DNA of 64,000 bases, taken from contig NZ_BAEP01000005.1 in the NCBI RefSeq assembly GCF_000315015.1, positions 62,001 to 126,000 of the forward strand, in the 5' to 3' direction. Made by a program: the position numbers and the translations under genes. Source of the DNA: Paraglaciecola mesophila KMM 241 (lineage in GTDB: Bacteria; Pseudomonadota; Gammaproteobacteria; Enterobacterales; Alteromonadaceae). Below the pieces are notes generated by a model that was given only the letters and a program-made list of their open reading frames with translations, was not told where the DNA came from and did no database searches. Positions 34,116-43,209 of the stretch are shown here, piece after piece (the first letter of the stretch is position 1; each line of letters begins with the position of its first letter).

Positions 34116-35351
34116 ATGGAAGACCTTATGGTCACTCGATTATTGCACGCATGGATTTGGTGTGGCATTCCTCATAATACAACGGCTGACATTAATCCGA
34201 CGCGGATAAGCAATATCATCAGCTTAATGGTGATATTCGTACTTTTGTTGCAAGTGCCCATTATTCTTTATTATTGGCACTTCGGTGGCGGTTATAAAGT
34301 AACCTTAGTTGTGAGTCACAGCGCGCTTTTTTGCCTCGTTCCTCTTCTGAATCGTACTGGTCTGCAACGCGAGGCAAAATTCATCTTAGTTGGTGTCTTT
34401 ATTAGCTACATCGCGTGGTCATGTTTTGTCTGGCAAGCTAATATGAACGTACATTACTATTTGCTGTTGGGCGTGTTCATATGTCCTTTTATCTTTAACA
34501 CCCAAACTATCGCCATGTGGGTATGTATTGAGTCTCATGTCATTGTTTTTCTATTGATTGATGGATTTTATATTTGGCAAGTTAACCCACAATATTTATC
34601 TGAATATCATCAGGTCGTCAGTTTCTCCAGCACCGTTTTTCTCGCATTATCCTGTACCTTAGCCAGTATGCATATTGGACGAAACATGACGCGAACTCAG
34701 CAAAAGCTTTCCATGGCCAATCAACGCTCTGATGCGCTACTGCTTAATATTTTGCCACGCCCCATCGCTCAACGTTTAAAAAACGTACAAGGTAAAATCG
34801 CTGACCAATATGATCAAGCTTCAATATGCTTCCTCGATCTCGAGAATTTCAGCTTGCTGGTAAAAACCCTTAAGGCCCACGAATTGGTAGACTTACTCGA
34901 CGACGTATTTAGTCAATTCGATCAGTTAAGCGAACACCATGGTCTGGAGAAAATAAAAACCATTGGCGATGGCTATATGGCAGCAGCTGGTGTGCCTGAC
35001 ATCAACAACGCTCATGCGGTGCAGTGTTGCGCTTATGCATTAGCGGTAAAAGAGGCCTTTAGCGCGCTACAACGCAAATATCACTTAACCACTGGGTTAC
35101 GTATTGGTATTGGCTCAGGGGAAGTGGTGGCTGGCGTTATTGGCCGCAGTAAATTCTGTTACGATTTGTGGGGGGAAGCTGTTACCCTAGCAGCCAGAAT
35201 GGAGAGCCACGGTCGAATCGACCAGATTCAAGTGACCCAGTCTACCTACGAAATGGCAAAGCATGAGTATTTTTTCGAGCCTCGAGGTAAAGTCAAGATC
35301 AAAGGATTAGGGCAAATTAAAACCTATTGGCTAGTCGGGAAAATCGAATAA
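34116..35351 (+). CDS. Membrane-bound class III adenylate cyclase-like protein
   Basis: The N-terminal half has six predicted membrane segments (about 33-53, 62-78, 88-106, 112-127, 132-150 and 168-185). A linker helix (about 190-225) leads to a class III cyclase domain. Metal-binding Asp241 (FLDLENF) and Asp285 (TIGDGY), and the adenine-selecting Lys281 and Asp350 (YDLWG), are present, as is Arg361. The transition-state Asn is replaced by Thr357 (GEAVTLAARMES). ATG 34128 has the better Shine-Dalgarno (GGAAG), so the protein may be four residues shorter. It sits between purB and roxA, where E. coli has phoPQ. Confidence 0.88.
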   Translation: MEDLMVTRLLHAWIWCGIPHNTTADINPTRISNIISLMVIFVLLLQVPIILYYWHFGGGYKVTLVVSHSALFCLVPLLNRTGLQREAKFILVGVFISYIAWSCFVWQANMNVHYYLLLGVFICPFIFNTQTIAMWVCIESHVIVFLLIDGFYIWQVNPQYLSEYHQVVSFSSTVFLALSCTLASMHIGRNMTRTQQKLSMANQRSDALLLNILPRPIAQRLKNVQGKIADQYDQASICFLDLENFSLLVKTLKAHELVDLLDDVFSQFDQLSEHHGLEKIKTIGDGYMAAAGVPDINNAHAVQCCAYALAVKEAFSALQRKYHLTTGLRIGIGSGEVVAGVIGRSKFCYDLWGEAVTLAARMESHGRIDQIQVTQSTYEMAKHEYFFEPRGKVKIKGLGQIKTYWLVGKIE

Positions 35352-35417
35352 CCCCTTCTTCATTCATCCTATTTTCAGCGCACTACAATTTTATAAGGCA
35401 CAAGGGTTTTCCACACG

Positions 35418-36587
35418 ATGTACGTATTTGACAAGTTTGATCCAACACTATTTTTAGACTCTCACTGGCAAAAACGCCCAGCCGTTTTCAAAGGGGCATT
35501 CTCGCAATTTGTAGATCCTCTTGATGAAAACGAGCTCGCGGGCTTAGCCCAAGACCCACGAATAGATTCGCGAGTAGTGTCAGCTGAAAATGCCAACTGG
35601 CACGTTCAACACGGACCAATCACTGACTTCGAAAATGCCTGTCAAGGCAGCTGGAGTCTGTTAGTGCAAAGTGTTGATCAACATGTTGATGAAGCTGACG
35701 CCCTTATTCGCATGTTTAATTTCATCCCCTATTGGCGCTTAGACGATCTGATGGTGAGCTTTTCAAATGCCGGCGCCGGCGTAGGCCCTCATTTGGATCA
35801 ATACGATGTATTTATTATCCAAGGTAAGGGCAGCAGGCGCTGGCAAGTGGGAGAACGAGGCGAGTATTCAACTTACCACCCCCACCCAGATCTCAGTCAA
35901 ATACAGGGATTTTACCCCATCATAGATAAGGTACTACATTCGGGAGATATGCTATACATCCCTGCAGGTTGCCCGCATAATGGCGTCGCTTTAGAAGATT
36001 GCATGAATTATTCAGTAGGCTTTCGCGCCCCAACACAACAAGATTTACTCTCTTCACTAGCTGATTACAGTATTGATTTAGGCTTATTCAAAAAACGCTA
36101 CCAAGACAAAGGATTAACCCCACGATCTGATCCCAGTGAGTTAGCAGAAGAGGAAATACACAGTTTCAGGAATATGCTGCATGACGCCATCGACTCCCCC
36201 GACTTCACGCGTTGGCTGACTTCACACTTCAGTGATACTCAACTAAATCAAGGTTACGATGAGCAACACAACCCTGATTATTCATTGCAAGAAATACTAG
36301 TATTATTCCAACAACAAACAGTGTTTGAGCGCCAACCTGGCATACGCCCTATTTACTTAGCGCAGTCGGGACAGGACATATCATTGGAGTTTTTTATTGA
36401 AGGCCAAGCATTTTTTGCTCCACCAGAACATACCGAAGCAGTGCGAGCACTTCTTCAATGTTCTTCGTGGCAATATGACTTGATGACTGATAAAGGCTCC
36501 GCTCTCACGATCAATCACTTTTGGGTACAGCTAATAAGTGAACTGGTTAATGCTGGCGCTTGGTTACCCCAAGAAGAAATGTTTTAG
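35418..36587 (+). CDS. roxA: Ribosomal oxygenase RoxA (50S L16 arginine hydroxylase)
   Basis: This JmjC-type 2-oxoglutarate/Fe(II) dioxygenase hydroxylates an Arg of ribosomal protein L16 in E. coli. The iron triad is visible: His125 and Asp127 in GPHLDQYDVF, and His187 in GCPHNGVA. A helical dimerisation region follows (about 210-300), then a winged-helix-like C-terminus. At 389 residues it is normal. It was formerly called ycfD and lies near purB in E. coli as well. Confidence 0.94.
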   Translation: MYVFDKFDPTLFLDSHWQKRPAVFKGAFSQFVDPLDENELAGLAQDPRIDSRVVSAENANWHVQHGPITDFENACQGSWSLLVQSVDQHVDEADALIRMFNFIPYWRLDDLMVSFSNAGAGVGPHLDQYDVFIIQGKGSRRWQVGERGEYSTYHPHPDLSQIQGFYPIIDKVLHSGDMLYIPAGCPHNGVALEDCMNYSVGFRAPTQQDLLSSLADYSIDLGLFKKRYQDKGLTPRSDPSELAEEEIHSFRNMLHDAIDSPDFTRWLTSHFSDTQLNQGYDEQHNPDYSLQEILVLFQQQTVFERQPGIRPIYLAQSGQDISLEFFIEGQAFFAPPEHTEAVRALLQCSSWQYDLMTDKGSALTINHFWVQLISELVNAGAWLPQEEMF

Positions 36588-36688
36588 CGACAAATCATCT
36601 CGGTAACGCTAATCAGTAAAATCAATATGGGCCATTGCAGTGCGCGCTATAGTATTACTCACAGCATCTCTGCGCACGGCAACGGCTA

Positions 36689-37531
36689 TCAATCTTCTTG
36701 CAAGTCGCTTATGTCCTCAATTAAATCTTCGATTTCATTAAGGGCTTTTTTCTTTTGCTTTGGGCTTAGCGATTGGCCTAATGCTTCAAGCATAGAAGCA
36801 TATACTTGATTATTATGGGCTGAAATAGCCGTCAGTTCATCACTTTGATAGCGCTCAGGGTGGGACAAAAGCGCTAAAAAGCTCGACTTAAAGCCTTCTT
36901 CATGACGCGAATTGAGTAACATGTCATAGGCAGCCAGCTGGATCCGTTGACGATAATCCATCCATAAATCAAAGCTACTCTTAAAGTCATCAGCATAATT
37001 CACCACTATCTCTTTCTGCGCTTTGCTTAGCTTTCCTATGAACTCTTTAACGTTATCCTGAGTATCTTCAATGTTCTTTTCTAATCGTTCATCAAATGTG
37101 CGATCTGCGCGTTTTTCGATACGCTCTTCATTTTGTTTCTGTATTTTGGCAAACAAATCGTTGACTTGTTCATCGGTCAATTTAGGGGCTAAATTAACCA
37201 GTTCAGGGCTTACATGATCTCTAAAGCGCACCCAATGCTGTTTGCCTTCTTCAAAATGGTTCAGCCATTGAGCCTTGCTAACATGACCCGCAGAAACCTG
37301 TTGATAAACCGTTTCTAGGTGGGTCTTATATTCGCTCAATTCGTCTTGACGGTGCCAATGCATCCACTGTTCAACGTGACCATCTAGCAGCGATTTCTGA
37401 CTTTTATCCAGCTCCACGTAGTCGTCTATGTACCAATACATTAGCCAATCTATATTGTTATAAGCGAACTTTGAACTACACCCTGTAAGTAGGATACTAA
37501 GGGTAAAAACTACCGCAATTAATTTATTCAT
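36689..37531 (-). CDS. DUF6279 family lipoprotein
   Basis: The precursor has a lipobox LLTGC at about residues 14-18 from the ATG at 37531, followed by SSKFAYNNIDWLMYWYIDDYVELDKSQ. This Tyr/Trp-rich opening is typical of DUF6279, a helical proteobacterial lipoprotein family of unknown function. The remainder is a long helical bundle rich in Glu, Lys and Gln. The frame extends to 37546, but the five extra residues precede the natural signal peptide. It is probably monocistronic. Confidence 0.82.
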   Translation of the reverse strand: MNKLIAVVFTLSILLTGCSSKFAYNNIDWLMYWYIDDYVELDKSQKSLLDGHVEQWMHWHRQDELSEYKTHLETVYQQVSAGHVSKAQWLNHFEEGKQHWVRFRDHVSPELVNLAPKLTDEQVNDLFAKIQKQNEERIEKRADRTFDERLEKNIEDTQDNVKEFIGKLSKAQKEIVVNYADDFKSSFDLWMDYRQRIQLAAYDMLLNSRHEEGFKSSFLALLSHPERYQSDELTAISAHNNQVYASMLEALGQSLSPKQKKKALNEIEDLIEDISDLQED

Positions 37532-37665
37532 GTCTGTCTCAATCACGCTGGTGAACTAAACCGGAAAAACATTACTCCCGTGAACCAATACCCGAATATA
37601 ACCATTTAGTCACTCGAAGTCGTGACCTTTTCGTCTACTCACTCTGCTCTGATTGTTACTAAATA

Positions 37666-38484
37666 TTAGCTATTAATCATGTTCTTAACGTTATCCCTAT
37701 GGCTTCGGCTGACCTTTAACTCGGTACCGTTCGATAAAATTAAGTGGTATTCGCCACTGATGTGACTCACTAGTTTTTGCACATATTTGATATTCACTAT
37801 GGCTGAGCGATGCACTCTTACGAATATGCGAGGGTCTAACTCTTCTTCTAACTCTTTCATGGTGCGGCGCATAATGTGCGTTTGCTCTAGGGCATGCACA
37901 CACATGTAATCGCCAGCGGCATCTATCCATTGAATTTCAGCGACGGCGACACGCGTTACTTCTGTGCCATCTTTAATCGCTAACACATCACCATATTGCG
38001 TGGTATTAAGCGCTTCACCACTGGCTAACCGGCGCAAAATGTCCTCGCAATCATCCCCGGTAAAATCAGCCACTACCTTGGCCAACGTTTGTTTATGATC
38101 CGACTCACTGTGTAACGTCACGTGACTGATGACCTTGTCTACCGCTGCGCGTAAACGTTTCTCATCAACGGGTTTGAGCACATAATCCAATGCATGAGCG
38201 TCAAAAGCCTTTATTGCGTATGTATCATAAGCAGTCACAAATATAATCATGGGTACGGGCTGGTTAAGCTCACGCAACTTGTTGATCACTTGAAAGCCGT
38301 TCAAGCCCGGCATTTGAATATCAAGGAAGATGAGGTCTGGGCGTAACTGCGGAATAAGGGTCACCGCCTCAAGGCCGTTTTTACATTGGGCGACGAGATT
38401 AATTTCTTCGAACTGAGACAAGCGCATGGCTAAGCCTTTGCGCGCTAAAGGCTCGTCGTCGATAACAATAGTGTTAATTTTCAT
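37666..38484 (-). CDS. LytTR-family response regulator
   Basis: The N-terminal receiver domain carries the acidic pair DDEP (about 9-12), the phosphoacceptor Asp55 (IFLDIQMPG), Thr in FVTAYD and Lys in VLKPVDEKR. The C-terminal LytTR domain (about 175-270) has the features AAGDYMCVHA, MKELEEELDPRIFVRVHRSAIVN and SRSHRDNVK. It would bind DNA direct repeats. Its ATG overlaps the end of the kinase gene by 11 bases, so it is coupled to it. The target genes are unknown. Confidence 0.94.
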   Translation of the reverse strand: MKINTIVIDDEPLARKGLAMRLSQFEEINLVAQCKNGLEAVTLIPQLRPDLIFLDIQMPGLNGFQVINKLRELNQPVPMIIFVTAYDTYAIKAFDAHALDYVLKPVDEKRLRAAVDKVISHVTLHSESDHKQTLAKVVADFTGDDCEDILRRLASGEALNTTQYGDVLAIKDGTEVTRVAVAEIQWIDAAGDYMCVHALEQTHIMRRTMKELEEELDPRIFVRVHRSAIVNIKYVQKLVSHISGEYHLILSNGTELKVSRSHRDNVKNMINS

Positions 38485-39556
38485 GCAGTGCTTCTTGTGT
38501 CTCAAATGGGATACGAATAAACACTTTTATACCAGAAGGCTGGCTATTAGAAATACTAAATGAGAAATCATTTTTGTATAACGAGTCCAAACGCTCTTGA
38601 ATGTTTTGCAGACCCACGCCATTTTCGCGGTACATTTGGCCTTCCTCAATATCCGCCCCCGGCCCATTATCGGTCACTTCTAGCATTAGATCCCGGCCAA
38701 ACACTTTGGCTGAAACCGCAATACAGCCACCCTCTTCTAATTTTGAAATAGCATATTTAATAGAGTTTTCGATTAATGGCTGCAGTATCAAACTAGGCAC
38801 CAATGCTTCATTTGCACTGGGTTGAATATCCCAAATAACGGTCAGCCGGTCTTCAAAGCGCACTTTTTCGATGGCTAAATAAAGGGTCAATGCCTCAATT
38901 TCTTGGCGCAATGGCACTTTTTTAATAGGGTCTTTATCAAGGGAATAGCGCAAGAAGTCGCTAAGGCGAGTCACCATAGACTCAGCTGTCTTGTTGTCTT
39001 TCATTAAAATCAGGGTCGAAATGGCGTTTAAGGTATTAAATAGAAAATGCGGATTAAGCTGATAGCGTAACATCTTAATATGCGCTTGATGCGCCATGGT
39101 GGATGCTCTCAAGCTATTTTGTTTTTCTTTGAGCAACATTTGGTAGTTTTTGATACCAAAATACAGCCCAGTCCAACAGCCAATCATGATTAAGGAATTC
39201 ACCGTATTGGTAAAATACATATACCATTCTTCAGGACGATATCCCTTTTTATAGATTTCCCAATAGTTGATGTTTTTCACTAACGCCCACATCAGCGCAA
39301 TGATATACACGCTAACTAACACCACCATCAACATTTTTAACGGGCTGAGCTTCATAGCCCGGGCGTAAATGTAACGCAACGGAATAGTCAACAACCAACC
39401 GGCATAGGCATTCAAGATAATCACGAACAACCAAATACTGCGCATATCGTGCAGGAATGAACCTATATAATAAATTACCGCGAAACCACACCACCCAAGC
39501 GTGTGTAGAGTCCAAAACATTCGTTCACGGGTGTCAAACAACGCCTGCCACTTCAT
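38474..39556 (-). CDS. LytS-type sensor histidine kinase
   Basis: This 360-residue kinase has four predicted N-terminal membrane segments (about 15-35, 41-62, 75-95 and 118-136). The His_kinase domain carries phosphoacceptor His170 in LRYQLNPHFLFNTLNAIS. The ATPase domain has IENSIKYA (N box) and DNGPGADIEE...GVGLQNIQERL (G boxes). No periplasmic sensory domain of size is visible, so the signal is probably sensed in or at the membrane. It is translationally coupled to the LytTR regulator that follows. Confidence 0.94.
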   Translation of the reverse strand: MKWQALFDTRERMFWTLHTLGWCGFAVIYYIGSFLHDMRSIWLFVIILNAYAGWLLTIPLRYIYARAMKLSPLKMLMVVLVSVYIIALMWALVKNINYWEIYKKGYRPEEWYMYFTNTVNSLIMIGCWTGLYFGIKNYQMLLKEKQNSLRASTMAHQAHIKMLRYQLNPHFLFNTLNAISTLILMKDNKTAESMVTRLSDFLRYSLDKDPIKKVPLRQEIEALTLYLAIEKVRFEDRLTVIWDIQPSANEALVPSLILQPLIENSIKYAISKLEEGGCIAVSAKVFGRDLMLEVTDNGPGADIEEGQMYRENGVGLQNIQERLDSLYKNDFSFSISNSQPSGIKVFIRIPFETQEALHEN

Positions 39557-39692
39557 TTAAGAAATACCATTAAAATTCAATGAAATCACGATTATACGGG
39601 AAAGGAAAAGCAAGTGCTGACTGTTGGGCGTGTGCCCTTCCCCGTTTATCGCATCTTGAGGATTATTATTGCTCAAAACGGGAATGACGTGT

Positions 39693-40154
39693 TTAGTACG
39701 CTATATTCATGCGCTTAAGCCAATGTACCCACCACCAAGCAGGCCCTACGAGCAAAAACTGTACATCCTTGAGAAAAGATGGGCTTTTGCCTTCGATTTT
39801 GTGACCCACAAACTGCAGGATCCACATCACCACAAAGATAGCCAAACAGACAATCCATACTTCGTATATTGAGCTTTCAATCAGCATGATCCCGTATAAA
39901 GACACAACGCTTAATAGGGTCATAGCGGCCCCAATTGGGCCTGATAATCGAAAGTAATATACCAACATTGGAATGACCGCTATGTGCGCCCACGTCACAT
40001 CAAAGTGCATCAACAATTCAGGGCGAGGAATAGACCACAGTAACCCTAACGTAACAAAGTAAATTGCCGGCACGGCAATCGCGTGGATCAAGATATTGAG
40101 CTTATTGGTATGGCTGTGACCATACTCGTTCAACAGAACTTCTATGCGGCGCAT
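39693..40154 (-). CDS. Mpo1-like (DUF962) membrane protein
   Basis: The 153-residue protein has four predicted membrane helices and conserved features of the DUF962/Mpo1 family: HTNKLNILIHAIAVPAIYF near the N-terminus and LQFVGHKIEGKSPSFLKD with LVGPAWWW near the C-terminus. Yeast Mpo1 is an Fe(II) dioxygenase for 2-hydroxy fatty acids. The His residues here (in HSHTNKLN, ILIHAI and FVGHKIEG) fit metal binding, but a bacterial function is not established. It is flanked by unrelated genes. Confidence 0.85.
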   Translation of the reverse strand: MRRIEVLLNEYGHSHTNKLNILIHAIAVPAIYFVTLGLLWSIPRPELLMHFDVTWAHIAVIPMLVYYFRLSGPIGAAMTLLSVVSLYGIMLIESSIYEVWIVCLAIFVVMWILQFVGHKIEGKSPSFLKDVQFLLVGPAWWWVHWLKRMNIAY

Positions 40155-40246
40155 GGGTACTCTCGCTCTTGTTTTAACAATGATTTAACAGTTGGTTTGA
40201 GGATACCTAAAACCTAATGTCTCGTCTATTCGCCTTTTTGCCAAGG

Positions 40247-40924
40247 CTATTCGGTATTAATTAACAGCTGGGTCAGCAGCTTGGCCACGTCATTTTCGTC
40301 ATCGCAAAATTGGATCCCGAAATAATGCCGAGTATCATCCTCTTTCTTATTTCGCACATGACCCGACAAACTGATGTCATCCCCTTCTGAATTCGGGATC
40401 AGTAACTCAAGCTCCTGATCCACATTCGGCTTGACCCCTTTTGCGTCACGCCCAATACTGATCATGCACCCCTGATTTGAAATATCGCGCACCAAACAAG
40501 GTACAATGTGGCTGCGCTCTTGGCTATCAATTAGCAAAGCAGCGATGCGCGTTTGGGCTCTCTGCTCAGCCCGTAAACCGTGACTTTGAATACTTTCAGG
40601 GAATGAAGTAAACACCAACTTAGATGGTCTGGTGATCACGATGATTATTTTGACTTTGAATGCGACTATCTCGCCCGTTTCGTCTTCTAAAATGCAGCGC
40701 ACAATCATGGTATTATTCATGTAAATTGCGCCATCAAGACCTGCCCACTTGTTTTTATCCGGAAAACGGAAGATCAAATTTCGGCTTCCATCTATGCCTA
40801 CGAATTCGGTTTTTACCCGTCTTTTTAATGTTGGCGAGTGAATTTGTAAGTCTACAATCATGCCCGGTCGCATCGATCGCAGCTTAAATAAATCATCACT
40901 TGATAGCCCGCTGTTGTGTGGCAA
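40247..40924 (-). CDS. YcgR-like PilZ domain protein, predicted c-di-GMP receptor
   Basis: An N-terminal YcgR-type domain (about 10-110) is followed by a PilZ domain. Both c-di-GMP motifs are intact: RxxxR as RAQTR at about 121-125, and DxSxxG as DISNQG at about 149-154. Such two-domain proteins act as flagellar brakes or regulators of envelope functions. The only start that keeps the full N-domain is TTG at 40924, with a weak Shine-Dalgarno. It is alone on its strand here, divergent from the M61 peptidase gene. No flagellar genes are in the window. Confidence 0.87.
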   Translation of the reverse strand: MPHNSGLSSDDLFKLRSMRPGMIVDLQIHSPTLKRRVKTEFVGIDGSRNLIFRFPDKNKWAGLDGAIYMNNTMIVRCILEDETGEIVAFKVKIIIVITRPSKLVFTSFPESIQSHGLRAEQRAQTRIAALLIDSQERSHIVPCLVRDISNQGCMISIGRDAKGVKPNVDQELELLIPNSEGDDISLSGHVRNKKEDDTRHYFGIQFCDDENDVAKLLTQLLINTE

Positions 40925-41089
40925 AAGTCAAATATCCTGTATTATCAAAAACAAAGTAAACTGTACTTTGTCCATTTAACGTAAAATTTACTTTAATATA
41001 AAGTGTTTTCGTAAAGATTCATCCTCAAATTGAATTTATTCAATTCGAATTGGCTTCAGTCATCCCCATGTTTTTTAAGGTTTTAGTTC

Positions 41090-42940
41090 ATGCTTCAACA
41101 TTCTGCTGATATCCACTACACCCTCAACGTTTCTTCTCTTGCCGGGCATACGCTAGACATCTCATTACAGATTAATATGCCCTCTAAAGATGGCCATGAA
41201 CTGACGTTACCCGCTTGGATACCCGGCAGTTACATGATCAGAGATTTCGCGAAAAATATCGTTGAAATATCCGCACAAGACGCCCAATGTCAGCCATTAT
41301 CGATACATAAACTAGATAAACAAACCTGGAAGCTGCCAGCAAATTCCGGCCCTATAACCGTAAACTACTGTGTTTACGCGTTTGATTTATCGGTACGCAG
41401 CGCTTACGTGTTTGACGATTTTTCCTTTTTTAACGGCACAAGTACCTTTCTAGCGATCAAAGAGCATCGTGAAGCACCAGTGTTAGTGACTCTTATCAAG
41501 CCTGAACTAGCACAATGCCAACATTGGCGCGTGGCAACTACCTTGCCCCTTGCTAAAGCCACCCAGCATCACGATTTCGGGGACTACTGCGCTGACAATT
41601 ACAATGACTTGATAGACCATCCCATTTTAATGGGAAATTACGATATCGTGCCTTTTGACGTTGTTACCCCAATAGCCAGCACGTCTTTGCAACAAAACGC
41701 TGAACATACCTGTCACTTTGAGTTAATTCTGGCGGGCGGTCATCGCAGCGATACCCAGCGCATGGCGGCAGACTTGCGTAAACTATGCGCCCATCATTTC
41801 GCTTTGTTCGGCGATACGCCGCCCGTTGAGCGCTATCTATTTATCACTATGCTAACAGGCAAAGATTTTGGCGGTCTTGAGCATATGTCTTCTACAGCAC
41901 TACTATACAGCAGAGATGATTTACCCAGTACCGCCCAAGCAGATCACATGCCTGATGGTTATCGTACTTTTCTAAGTTTATGCAGCCACGAATTTCTGCA
42001 TACTTGGCATGTAAAACGAACCAAACCAGCTGCTTTGCAGGCCAGCACCCTAAGTCATGAAGCGTATACTCCTCAACTATGGATCTACGAAGGCTTCACC
42101 AGTTACTACGACGATTTAAGCCTTACCCGCAGTCAGGTGACGAACAATGAGAGCTACTTAGAAGTACTAGGCCAAACGCTTACGCGATTAGAGCGTAATG
42201 CGGGTCGCTTTAAACAAACCGTTACAGCCTCAAGTTTTGATGCCTGGACCAAGTTCTATCAGCAGGATGCCAGCGCCATCAACAACATCGTCAGTTATTA
42301 TGTCAAAGGGGCCGTTATCGCACTATGTCTTGATTTACACATACGCGCAGCGAGTCAACATACAAAGAGCTTAGACGATGTCATGCGTTACTTATGGCAG
42401 CGCCATGGAAAAATGAATATAGGTACGCCAGATGACATTATTCAACATATCGTACTCAACGAAATGGGTTTACCACTCGCTGCATTCCTGCAGGATGCAT
42501 TAAACACAACCAAAGAGCTCACAGTCAGCGAGCTACTGCATGACTTCGGGGTAACATTACATAAGCGCCCTCGTATTGACGCCAGCGATGTAGGCGGAAA
42601 GCCAGCTCCTCGTGTCCAAAAGACTCAATTCGGTGCAGCTTTTAAAGCAGCAGATACAGGGGTATTAGTGACCCAAGTCAGTGAAAATACACCAGCCTAT
42701 AACGCTGGACTACAAGTGGGCGATCAGCTGATCAGCCTTGATGATTGGCAAGTGTCCGCTGCTAACTTACTGACAATTTATAATCAATATGCCCCTAAAA
42801 CTAATGTCACGGTTACGGTTTTGCGCCATCAACGGCTTAAACACCTTAGCCTCACTGTAGACAATGCCTTGTTAGATACTATTTACTTGACCGTGTCGGA
42901 TGCGCAAAAGTTGAAAAACTGGCTACCTGAGAGCAACTAA
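41090..42940 (+). CDS. M61 family peptidase (glycyl aminopeptidase type) with PDZ domain
   Basis: The 616-residue protein has the gluzincin motif HEFLH at 300-304, with Glu334 in WIYEGFTSYY as third zinc ligand and the family run HTWHVKRTKP. An N-terminal beta-sandwich (about 1-180) and a C-terminal PDZ domain (about 520-590, with SENTPAYNAGLQVGDQLISLD) complete the M61 plan. Family members release N-terminal Gly or Ala. No signal peptide is evident, so it is probably cytoplasmic. Confidence 0.93.
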   Translation: MLQHSADIHYTLNVSSLAGHTLDISLQINMPSKDGHELTLPAWIPGSYMIRDFAKNIVEISAQDAQCQPLSIHKLDKQTWKLPANSGPITVNYCVYAFDLSVRSAYVFDDFSFFNGTSTFLAIKEHREAPVLVTLIKPELAQCQHWRVATTLPLAKATQHHDFGDYCADNYNDLIDHPILMGNYDIVPFDVVTPIASTSLQQNAEHTCHFELILAGGHRSDTQRMAADLRKLCAHHFALFGDTPPVERYLFITMLTGKDFGGLEHMSSTALLYSRDDLPSTAQADHMPDGYRTFLSLCSHEFLHTWHVKRTKPAALQASTLSHEAYTPQLWIYEGFTSYYDDLSLTRSQVTNNESYLEVLGQTLTRLERNAGRFKQTVTASSFDAWTKFYQQDASAINNIVSYYVKGAVIALCLDLHIRAASQHTKSLDDVMRYLWQRHGKMNIGTPDDIIQHIVLNEMGLPLAAFLQDALNTTKELTVSELLHDFGVTLHKRPRIDASDVGGKPAPRVQKTQFGAAFKAADTGVLVTQVSENTPAYNAGLQVGDQLISLDDWQVSAANLLTIYNQYAPKTNVTVTVLRHQRLKHLSLTVDNALLDTIYLTVSDAQKLKNWLPESN

Positions 42941-43016
42941 AATGCTGTACTCATGGCGATGGTATGCATCGCTAGGGCAGCAAAATCAGATAGAAACGTT
43001 GTTCATCATGACCACT

Positions 43017-43061
43017 GCACCATTTTTGTACATTTGACTGCTTTGCTGGCAAATTTGGTGC
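43017..43061. repeat. Imperfect inverted repeat upstream of the deaminase gene
   Basis: GCACCATTTTTG and CAAATTTGGTGC form 12-base arms with two mismatches across 21 bases. It lies in the 269-base gap after the M61 gene. No T-run follows. Its role is unknown. Confidence 0.35.
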
Positions 43062-43209
43062 AGGTATCACTGCTTTATCCCAGCCGTACTTTATAATTGT
43101 CTTTTAAATGAAGGTCATACCCGAATATCTCTCGGGCATGAACTTTGCTGTATAGATTAGCGCATTGTTAATTTGCTATTTATTCAAAATGATAAAAAGG
43201 ACAAGTCCA

